Of a DNA stretch of 7,525 nt, positions 1 to 4,920 are shown piece after piece. The notes under the pieces were generated by a model that saw nothing but the letters and a program-made list of their open reading frames with translations, was not told the origin of the DNA and did not search any database. Each line of letters opens with the position of its first letter. Position 1 is the stretch's first letter. Position numbers and translations under genes: made by a program. Source of the stretch: Verrucomicrobiota bacterium (GTDB lineage: Bacteria; Verrucomicrobiota; Verrucomicrobiia; Chthoniobacterales; Xiphinematobacteraceae); the NCBI GenBank assembly GCA_003176035.1, contig PSRL01000056.1:1-7525 (forward strand), given 5' to 3'.

Positions 1-37
1 TAGCCCTGCGCTACTCGACCAACTGAGCAACATAGGC
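1..37 (-). tRNA. tRNA, 5' portion only (cut by window edge)
   Basis: Read on the minus strand from 37 to 1, this starts with an acceptor-like GCCTATG, then TT, then the D-arm GCTCAGTTGGT with the invariant A14, G15 and G18-G19 pattern, closed by GAGT or by a longer-loop AGC. The anticodon, T-arm and 3' end lie outside the window, so the amino acid cannot be assigned. If the long-D-loop reading is right, the anticodon stem would be CAGGG and the loop would begin CTA, meaning anticodon position 34 is A; that would suggest tRNA-Arg(ACG), but this is weak. The gene's 5' end faces the rest of the window. Confidence 0.75.
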
Positions 38-236
38 GCCGGATGCTTTTCAACCCTTTTTCAGGGGGTACTACCTAACTGGTCTAGCTTTTATTTCAGG
101 ATTCATTTACTTCCTCTCGAAGGCCCTTCTCCCTTAGATTTAGTCGTAGTCATTTTTTATCTTGCTAATCCAAGTGACGCCACACTGGTTATCACGGGCG
201 CAAACGGCAAAACTACAAGAGCCTTAAGGATGGTCT
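38..236. other. Intergenic spacer between tRNA and the 237-587 gene
   Basis: No convincing gene or RNA is seen here. Any tRNA promoter should lie in the first 60 bp on the minus strand, but I see no clear -35/-10 pair. A short CCCT/AGGG stem near 54-69 is too small to call a terminator. Confidence 0.4.
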
Positions 237-587
237 TTACTCCCCCCTGAGGGGTTCAATGACTTTCCATGCTTTTGTCGCAAAATCCCCAACTTCCTGA
301 CCAAATTTCCGAGCTTCCTCTACCCAGGTCGGGACATTCTCTTGCACAAATTTTCCAAAGTCTTCAACCCATTTTTTGATTTCACCATGTTTTCCAGTTA
401 CAAAAGATATCAACTGTTCTGACAATTTGTTAAATACTGGCAACAAATGTTCGCTAAGGATGGTTCCAACTCCTTGAAGGAATTTCGTACACACAGATAT
501 CTGCAATCCAAGCTGCACGAGTTTAAAGAGAGGCTGGTGGGCAATTCCCACAGTTACGCCTCTGGAAATAGAACAAGGTGAGGCCAT
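237..587 (-). CDS. Hypothetical 116-residue protein with amphipathic C-terminal helices
   Basis: I do not recognise this protein. The ATG at 587 is the first start after an in-frame TAG, with no Shine-Dalgarno sequence in front. Residues about 40-112 show hydrophobic and aromatic residues at helical 3-4 spacing in a charged background (KKWVEDFGKFV, then PTWVEEARKFG), which looks like real amphipathic helix. The N-terminal 35 residues are less protein-like and contain three cysteines. The C-terminal pattern resembles helical linker segments of phage tape-measure or structural proteins, but this is a compositional impression, not a homology claim. It is divergent from the DUF892 gene, with 55 bp between the two starts. 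It could be a fragment of a larger gene or spurious. Confidence 0.4.
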   Translation of the reverse strand: MASPCSISRGVTVGIAHQPLFKLVQLGLQISVCTKFLQGVGTILSEHLLPVFNKLSEQLISFVTGKHGEIKKWVEDFGKFVQENVPTWVEEARKFGQEVGDFATKAWKVIEPLRGE

Positions 588-642
588 TTGCGTTTTCTAA
601 AATGCAGATTATGCTACTAATAGCAAAGTTAACACAAATCAT

Positions 643-1137
643 ATGAACCTTTCTACTCTTCAGAGTCTTTATATCCATGAGCTGAGAGATCTCTACAGTG
701 CGGAAAAGCAGCTGGTAAAGGCGATCCCAAAAATGGCTAAATCAGCCACTAATCCAAACCTGATCAAAGGTTTTAAACAGCATTTAGAGCAAACCAAACA
801 ACAGGCTGTTCGCTTAGAAAAAATTCTTAAAAACCACAACTATTCTCCCCGAGGTCCAAAATGTAAAGGCATGGAAGGGATTGTAGCGGAAGGCGCTGAA
901 ATAATGGAAGGAGAAGCTGACGATGAGGTTCGGGATGCCGCTCTTATCGCCGCTGCTCAACGAGTGGAACATTATGAGATAGCAGGATACGGTACCGCCC
1001 GAACCTACGCGAAGCTGCTGGGTGACCAGACTGCAGCAAAACTTCTCGAAAAAACACTCGATGAGGAAATTGCCACAGACAAAAAACTTACTGCCTTAGC
1101 CAAGAAAGCAATCAATTTTGCTGCTACTAAAACGTAA
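643..1137 (+). CDS. DUF892 (YciE/YciF family) ferritin-like protein
   Basis: A complete 164-residue protein, the usual length of the YciE/YciF/DUF892 family. The family folds as a ferritin-like four-helix bundle with a dinuclear metal centre, is cytosolic and is linked to general or osmotic stress; its enzymatic activity is not established. Visible family features are the opening helix with HELRDLYSAEKQL (H12, E13, D16, E21), helix 2 with FKQHLEQT (H47, E49), the central KGMEGIVAEG turn (76-84), helix 3 with RVEHYEIAGYG (E109, H110, E112), and helix 4 with LDEEIATD (D140, E141, E142). The repeated Glu/His pairs are the likely metal ligands. There is no signal peptide and no clear Shine-Dalgarno sequence before the ATG. 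It appears to be a single-gene unit, with nothing co-oriented close behind it. Confidence 0.93.
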   Translation: MNLSTLQSLYIHELRDLYSAEKQLVKAIPKMAKSATNPNLIKGFKQHLEQTKQQAVRLEKILKNHNYSPRGPKCKGMEGIVAEGAEIMEGEADDEVRDAALIAAAQRVEHYEIAGYGTARTYAKLLGDQTAAKLLEKTLDEEIATDKKLTALAKKAINFAATKT

Positions 1138-1730
1138 CCTGTTAAATAATAACAATATGAACGATCCCATAAAAACTGAGGAAGGTGCGATTGCATGTAG
1201 GATTAAATAGCGAACAGCAAGGCTGCCGTCCGACATGTCGTGATAAAATAAGGATCACTCATTGAAAAATGCTGCGTTCATCGCGCTTAGAGCCGCAAGC
1301 TGGCTCAGCAACTCGGAGAAGTTGGCCATGACGCTGATAAGAAAACTGGCTCAGCTGTCATCGACAGTTGGTTAAGAGGATGGAGAAAACTTATCTCACT
1401 CCTTATCTCACTCCCAAGCCATGAGTGATGTTGCTGAGAAAACTCCGCTCCCACTCGCCTCATTCCTCCCTCTTCTAGACAGCCGTTCAGCCAATTTTCT
1501 CGGTCGCATATTCCATAGTCGATCCTAAAAAAGGCGTTTGAGCTTGTAAACATGCATGTGTGCGGGTATTTTCCGGCTTCCCGGATACAGGCAGCAATGG
1601 CATTGAGTCTGAGGGCACTTCAGATCCAATACGAGCGTAATGGAGATGAGCTGGAGGGCGCATGAGCCACTGATGTGATCTCTCTTTTGGAAGAGGTTCC
1701 GGACACAACCGGATAATTTCCGGGGCTTAT
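1138..1730. other. Long non-coding or decayed spacer
   Basis: About 590 bp without a credible gene. All frames on both strands are interrupted or give compositionally odd translations with no recognisable motif. Visible items are an exact 12-bp tandem duplication (TTATCTCACTCC, 1391-1414), a 10-bp direct repeat (CTGGCTCAGC at 1300-1309 and 1346-1355), and two small dyads (about 1353-1369 and 1709-1723). Base composition looks gene-like (moderate GC), so the region may be a decayed gene, but I cannot identify a parent. Confidence 0.5.
1391..1414. repeat. Exact 12-bp tandem duplication
   Basis: TTATCTCACTCC occurs twice back to back (1391-1402 and 1403-1414) in the non-coding spacer. It has only two copies, so replication slippage is the simplest origin. 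Confidence 0.8.
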
Positions 1731-1758
1731 TTGAAGTTTCAATATTTTGCTATATACT
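1731..1758 (+). promoter_or_regulatory. Candidate sigma70-type promoter for the tlpA-msrB/msrA operon
   Basis: TTGAAG (1731-1736) and TATACT (1753-1758) are separated by 16 bp, matching the -35 and -10 consensus at 4 of 6 and 5 of 6 positions. Transcription would begin near 1765, giving a leader of about 55 nt before the ATG at 1821. The TTG of the -35 box could be misread as an upstream start codon. Confidence 0.5.
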
Positions 1759-1766
1759 ATTTCTGT

Positions 1767-1805
1767 ATTGGTCAGGTGCGCCGTTTTATCTCCGGACCAA
1801 TTTTT
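1767..1805 (+). promoter_or_regulatory. Leader hairpin followed by a T run: possible attenuator or operator
   Basis: ATTGGTC (1767-1773) is perfectly complementary to GACCAAT (1795-1801); inside it GG/CC can extend the stem past one mismatch. A run of five T (1801-1805) follows directly. This resembles an intrinsic terminator placed between the predicted transcription start and the coding start. The 21-nt loop is large for a classical terminator, so a protein operator or mRNA-stabilising 5' stem is also possible. Confidence 0.4.
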
Positions 1806-1820
1806 CACACACTTCAAAAT

Positions 1821-2777
1821 ATGAAAACCTGTTTATTTCGGCAGTTGCTAGCAATTGTTGCTCTCTGTAGTTCAATTTTTTCCATTGATAAAGTCCAAGG
1901 AGAAACTGCTCCAGGCTGGACCCTCCAAGATCTCGATGGCAAGGCCGTCAGCCTATCAGATTTCAAAAATAAAGTGCTCATCCTAGACTTCTGGGCCACA
2001 TGGTGCCCCCCCTGCCGAGAGGAAATTCCGCATTTTGTGGAATTGCAGAAAAAATTTGGTTCCTCTGACTTCGCCATAGTGGGTATTTCTCTCGACCAGC
2101 AGGGGCCGGGCGTTGTCCGCAATTTTGTTCGCGAGTTTGGCATCAATTATCCCATCGTTATGGGTAACCAAGAAACCGCCGCCCAATATGGCAATATTCA
2201 AGCTCTGCCAACCACAATTGTGCTCGATCGACAACAAAATATTGTCGCTAAATATGTTGGATTTACGGAGCCCAGCATCATCGAAAATAAAGTGAAATCA
2301 CTCTTAGGAGCCAAGGTGCAACCAGTTGGTAAGCCCGCAGCCTCGGCGGATTTGAAAACCCGGCTCTCCCCAGAACAATATCGCGTTACTCAACAATGTG
2401 GGACGGAACCCCCCTTCCGAAATGCCTACTGGAACAACAAGAAGGAAGGTATCTATGTCGATGTCGTGAGCGGACAACCCCTGTTTAGTTCAATCGATAA
2501 ATTTGATTCGGGGACGGGTTGGCCGAGCTTTACTAAACCCATTGAAAGCAACGTAGTCACAGAAAAGGCAGACAATTCCTTTGGAATTTCAAGGACAGAA
2601 GTGCGCTCGATGAAAGGGAACTCCCACCTAGGCCATGTCTTCAATGATGGGCCCATGCCAAGCGGACTACGATATTGCATTAATTCCGCGGCGCTTCGCT
2701 TCATTCCTAAGGAAAAGCTCAGGGAAGAGGGCTATGCGCAATATGAACCCCTGTTTAAAACTAGAAATGGTAAATAA
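1821..2777 (+). CDS. msrB: Exported TlpA-like thioredoxin fused to methionine-R-sulfoxide reductase MsrB
   Basis: A 318-residue bifunctional protein. Residues 1-27 form a signal peptide (basic start, hydrophobic LLAIVALC core, likely cleavage after VQG), so it should act in the periplasm. I chose the ATG at 1821 over the TTG at 1731 because it begins this signal. Residues about 30-170 are a TlpA/AhpC-type thioredoxin fold with W61-C62-P63-P64-C65 and the cis-proline ALPTT. Residues about 180-312 are MsrB: LSPEQYRVTQ, GIYVDVVSGQPLFSS, GWPSF, TEVRS, HLGHVF, and RYCINSAALRF with catalytic C286. The zinc-binding CxxC pairs of many MsrBs are absent. The usual resolving cysteine in the DSGCGWPSF position is threonine (T232), while C193 in QQCGTEPPF can take that role. 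The thioredoxin domain probably supplies electrons to the reductase domain. First gene of an operon with msrA. Confidence 0.92.
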   Translation: MKTCLFRQLLAIVALCSSIFSIDKVQGETAPGWTLQDLDGKAVSLSDFKNKVLILDFWATWCPPCREEIPHFVELQKKFGSSDFAIVGISLDQQGPGVVRNFVREFGINYPIVMGNQETAAQYGNIQALPTTIVLDRQQNIVAKYVGFTEPSIIENKVKSLLGAKVQPVGKPAASADLKTRLSPEQYRVTQQCGTEPPFRNAYWNNKKEGIYVDVVSGQPLFSSIDKFDSGTGWPSFTKPIESNVVTEKADNSFGISRTEVRSMKGNSHLGHVFNDGPMPSGLRYCINSAALRFIPKEKLREEGYAQYEPLFKTRNGK

Positions 2778-2792
2778 TAAGAATTTTAAGTG

Positions 2793-2800
2793 AAGAAGGG
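2793..2800 (+). promoter_or_regulatory. Shine-Dalgarno sequence that sets the msrA start
   Basis: AAGAAGGG ends 7 bp before the ATG at 2808. It favours this ATG over the in-frame GTG at 2790, which has no such site. Confidence 0.6.
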
Positions 2801-2807
2801 TCATTAT

Positions 2808-3464
2808 ATGTACAGACACTATTTCCATTGGACGTTTACTCGGTTTACAACACGGCTTTTTCTCCTATGTACCACTATTGTACTTTTTGGTATGGAAATA
2901 GGAATGGCCGCAGAGCCCACTCCAGCGAAGACCTCTCAGCAAACCGCCACCTTTGGCATGGGATGTTTTTGGTGTTCACAAGCTCTGTTTGAAAAATTCT
3001 CCGGCATCACACACATCGACTGTGGGTATGCGGGAGGCCACACTCTCAATCCAACATATGAAGACGTCTCCTCCGGACAGACTGGACATGCGGAGGTCGT
3101 TCGACTCACATTTGATCCCTCAAAAATTACATACCAACAGCTTTTGGATATCTTTTGGGATGTCCATGATCCCACAACCCTCAACCGGCAGGGCGCTGAC
3201 GAGGGCACACAATATCGATCGATTATTCTCTACGAAACTCCGGAACAAAAGAAATTGGCTGAAGCTTCCAAGCAGCGCGAGCAAGCCAAGTTTGGAAAGC
3301 CTCTTACCACAGAAATTGTTCCTCTGGGGAAATTTTACCGGGCTGAGGAATATCATCAGGACTATTTTAAAAAAAATCCGACCGCGCCTTATTGCCTCTT
3401 CGTTATCAGTCCAAAGCTTCGAAAACTGGAAGCTCATCCCCCACAAGGCATCCAACTTCGGTAG
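2808..3464 (+). CDS. msrA: Exported peptide-methionine (S)-S-oxide reductase MsrA
   Basis: A 218-residue protein that reduces the S epimer of methionine sulfoxide, complementing the R-specific MsrB upstream. Residues 1-35 look like a signal peptide with a long basic/aromatic n-region, a hydrophobic LFLLCTTIVLFG core and probable cleavage after GMAA, which places it in the periplasm. The MsrA core follows: ATFGMGCFWC with catalytic C53 (and C56), GYAGG, PTYEDVSSGQTGHAEVV, the WDVHDPTTLNRQGADEGTQYRS substrate-binding segment, FYRAEEYHQDY, and YCLFVISPK with C196 as likely resolving cysteine. The gene begins 30 bp after the tlpA-msrB stop, so the two are almost certainly cotranscribed, and the upstream TlpA domain may reduce MsrA as well. 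An in-frame GTG at 2790 would add six residues. Confidence 0.94.
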   Translation: MYRHYFHWTFTRFTTRLFLLCTTIVLFGMEIGMAAEPTPAKTSQQTATFGMGCFWCSQALFEKFSGITHIDCGYAGGHTLNPTYEDVSSGQTGHAEVVRLTFDPSKITYQQLLDIFWDVHDPTTLNRQGADEGTQYRSIILYETPEQKKLAEASKQREQAKFGKPLTTEIVPLGKFYRAEEYHQDYFKKNPTAPYCLFVISPKLRKLEAHPPQGIQLR

Positions 3465-3504
3465 TACAAACTCCTTGCAACAAATAGAGACTTGAAAACC
3501 AGCC

Positions 3505-3667
3505 TATAGCGGAAGCCCTATAAAATGATCACAAATTTGGATGGTATTTTTTCTTCGGACGCAGCGCCAAAGCAAGGCCATATCCATGATATGGACTTGC
3601 TTCTGCAACAATGGCTGAGGGAAAAAGACCCACAAAGCTGCTGTCATTTTATAGGGCTTTCGCTATA
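3505..3667. mobile_element. 163-bp imperfect palindrome; foldback / MITE-like element
   Basis: The whole segment is symmetric about base 3586 with no net offset. The outer arms (3505-3528 and 3644-3667) match as inverted repeats at 23 of 24 positions, beginning TATAGCG and reading inward to CCCTATAAAATGA. The inner block 3570-3602 is a near-perfect dyad (AAGCAAG/CTTGCTT and CCATATC/GATATGG, one mismatch around a 3-bp centre). The stretches between pair in patches. Each outer arm can also form its own small hairpin, TATAGC with a GNRA loop (GGAA or GAAA). TA on both edges would fit the TA target duplication of IS630/Tc1-mariner transposition, but this is inference because the TATA ends are themselves part of the symmetry. 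No transposase is encoded inside. It lies between msrA and kfrA, which converge on it, and may also act as a terminator. Confidence 0.65.
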
Positions 3668-3690
3668 CCTCAGGAAGGCAGGACGGAAAC

Positions 3691-4818
3691 TCAGCGTCTT
3701 CCCCTTTTGCTCCTGCCAGTGATAGGCTTGAGACGAGAGCGCTTAGCGCTCCGCGCCTCGGTAAGAGCTCCTTCTAATTCGCCAAATTTCTGATTCAACT
3801 TGGCGCTCTCTTGCCGCAAGGCGTTGAGGGTGGCATGGTCTCGGCTCGCCTGCTCTGCCGCTTGAGCTCTCGTTTGCGCCAACTCTTCCCGCACCCTCAT
3901 GAGATGCGCTCGTTCATGGTCGATATCTTGATGGGCTCTTTGCAAATCCTCATGAAAACGCCTTTCTAAAGTGGCGAGAATCTGCCGTTGATTCTCCAGC
4001 TCCGCTGTGAATTCCTGTCGAGCTGCTTGTAAGACATTTTGAGCCTCTCTCCGCTGCTCAAGAGCAGCCCGCTTGCTTCTTTCGAGATCCTCCTGTGCTT
4101 TCGCCAAATGCGCACGTTCTCGCTCTATCTCTAAATGAACATGGCTGAGGCTAGCTTGATATCGCTCGTCTAGAGCAGTCACCGCCGCGCGTTGGCACTC
4201 TAATTCTTTTTGAGTCGAGTTCAGCGCATTTTGAATTTGCTGGCTCTGAGCAATCTCACCCTCCAGCTGTCGCCGGATGGCCAATTTTTCCCCTTCCTCT
4301 TTGGCAAGAAGGTGCTGCACTTTTTGGAGGCGTTCCTCGCAAGTGAGCAGTTGTACTTGAGTCGCTTCCAAGCTCTTTTGTGCCAACTCCGCTTGGCAAG
4401 TGGCGGCCTCCGCCGAGGCCTGCGCCTCCAAAGCGCTTTTTTTTATCTCTTCACGCACAGCGTCCAAACTCTCGTGCGCCAAAGTTTGGGCACGCTGCCA
4501 AAGCGTCCCAATCAGTTCCCCAGCCATTTCACTTAGAACCGGAGGAAGATCAGGATGCTCAATGCGGGTACGACTCTTCTCCCGCAGGATTTTCCAAAAT
4601 TGACACAGCGCTTCAGCCGGAGCGCTCATGCTGCCCTTCCGCACTAATTGATAAAGCTTATTGGCGGTGGGGGTAACTCCGTAACGAAAGAAAAGCAAAG
4701 CGCAAACCTCGCGATAGAGATCCTGAGTATTCTGAAATTGAGAGCGCAATTTCTCGATTTCTGACCGCAGCTCTTCAGCCCGCAGATTCTGCTGCTCAAG
4801 TGGAAATGTGTCCTGCAC
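3691..4818 (-). CDS. KfrA-like DNA-binding coiled-coil protein
   Basis: A 375-residue protein with the architecture of plasmid KfrA. Residues about 30-110 match the KfrA N-terminal DNA-binding domain (LYREVCALLFFRYGVTPTANKLYQLV, then GSMSAPAEALCQFWKILRE, with a helix-turn-helix-like segment around 48-80). Residues about 110-350 are a long alanine/glutamate/arginine-rich coiled coil. The last 20 residues form a basic tail (RSAKRSRLK to SKRGRR). KfrA of IncP plasmids binds its own promoter, represses it and contributes to plasmid maintenance; a similar job is inferred here. The GTG at 4818 is the only start after two in-frame TAA codons, without a Shine-Dalgarno site. The coiled coil contains a duplicated 68-residue unit (216-283 and 284-351). 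Divergently transcribed from the recombinase gene, sharing a dyad-rich control region. Confidence 0.85.
   Translation of the reverse strand: MQDTFPLEQQNLRAEELRSEIEKLRSQFQNTQDLYREVCALLFFRYGVTPTANKLYQLVRKGSMSAPAEALCQFWKILREKSRTRIEHPDLPPVLSEMAGELIGTLWQRAQTLAHESLDAVREEIKKSALEAQASAEAATCQAELAQKSLEATQVQLLTCEERLQKVQHLLAKEEGEKLAIRRQLEGEIAQSQQIQNALNSTQKELECQRAAVTALDERYQASLSHVHLEIERERAHLAKAQEDLERSKRAALEQRREAQNVLQAARQEFTAELENQRQILATLERRFHEDLQRAHQDIDHERAHLMRVREELAQTRAQAAEQASRDHATLNALRQESAKLNQKFGELEGALTEARSAKRSRLKPITGRSKRGRR
3766..4173 (-). repeat. Internal duplication within the KfrA-like coiled coil
   Basis: Residues 216-283 and 284-351 align without gaps: LDERYQASL with LERRFHEDL, and ERERAHLAKAQEDL with DHERAHLMRVREEL. 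The ERAHL core and heptad spacing are kept, while the ends of the units have diverged. This indicates an old tandem duplication that lengthened the rod. Confidence 0.6.
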
Positions 4819-4831
4819 GTTTTATTAATAA

Positions 4832-4850
4832 TACAACATATTACGTTGTA
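4832..4850. promoter_or_regulatory. 19-bp dyad next to the kfrA start; candidate KfrA operator
   Basis: TACAAC (4832-4837) and GTTGTA (4845-4850) are perfect inverted arms, and TA/TA continues the symmetry inside with one mismatched pair. It is centred at 4841, 13 bp upstream of the kfrA GTG. KfrA-family proteins are known to bind their own promoter, so this is the best operator candidate; which protein binds it is inference. Confidence 0.5.
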
Positions 4851-4853
4851 AAT

Positions 4854-4866
4854 TCTAAATTTTAGA
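4854..4866. promoter_or_regulatory. 13-bp perfect dyad in the divergent control region
   Basis: TCTAAA (4854-4859) and TTTAGA (4861-4866) are perfect inverted arms around a single T. The site lies between the 19-bp dyad and the dif-like site. It is AT-rich and short, so chance cannot be excluded on its own; its position in the cluster is the argument. Confidence 0.35.
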
Positions 4867-4872
4867 TAAAAA

Positions 4873-4900
4873 ATTTGACATTATTACTCTAATGTCAAAA
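4873..4900. other. dif-like 11-6-11 recombination site candidate
   Basis: Arms ATTTGACATTA (4873-4883) and TAATGTCAAAA (4890-4900) flank a 6-bp centre TTACTC. Ten of the 11 arm positions are perfectly inverted. Two 11-bp arms and a 6-bp centre is the layout of XerCD dif sites. The XerD half of E. coli dif is TTATGTTAAAT: the right arm matches it at 8 of 11 positions and the reverse complement of the left arm at 9 of 11. The site ends 20 bp before the recombinase ATG. TTGACA within it is also a good -35 hexamer, so it could instead be an operator over the recombinase promoter. Confidence 0.5.
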
Positions 4901-4920
4901 ATAAAGTTTCATTTTTAAAA

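Noticed and set aside
1..37. tRNA as an att site for the recombinase in this window
   Set aside because: Integrases usually target the 3' half of tRNA genes, which lies outside the window here; the 5' end faces the window, and I found no second copy of its sequence.
588..615. TTGCGT / TATGCT as a promoter for the DUF892 gene
   Set aside because: The spacing of 16 bp is acceptable but the boxes match consensus at only 3 and 4 of 6 positions, too weak to annotate.
1731..1820. TTG start at 1731 extending the TlpA-MsrB protein by 30 residues
   Set aside because: It would place extra residues before a clear signal peptide beginning at the ATG at 1821, and the TTG coincides with a likely -35 box.
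2953..3495. 180-residue plus-strand frame overlapping msrA
   Set aside because: It is a shadow in another frame of the clearly assigned MsrA coding sequence.
3525..3722. 65-residue plus-strand frame between msrA and kfrA
   Set aside because: It lies almost wholly in the palindromic element, overlaps the kfrA 3' end, and has no recognisable protein features.
4210..4676. Plus-strand frames opposite kfrA
   Set aside because: They are antisense shadows produced by the biased codon pattern of the coiled-coil gene.
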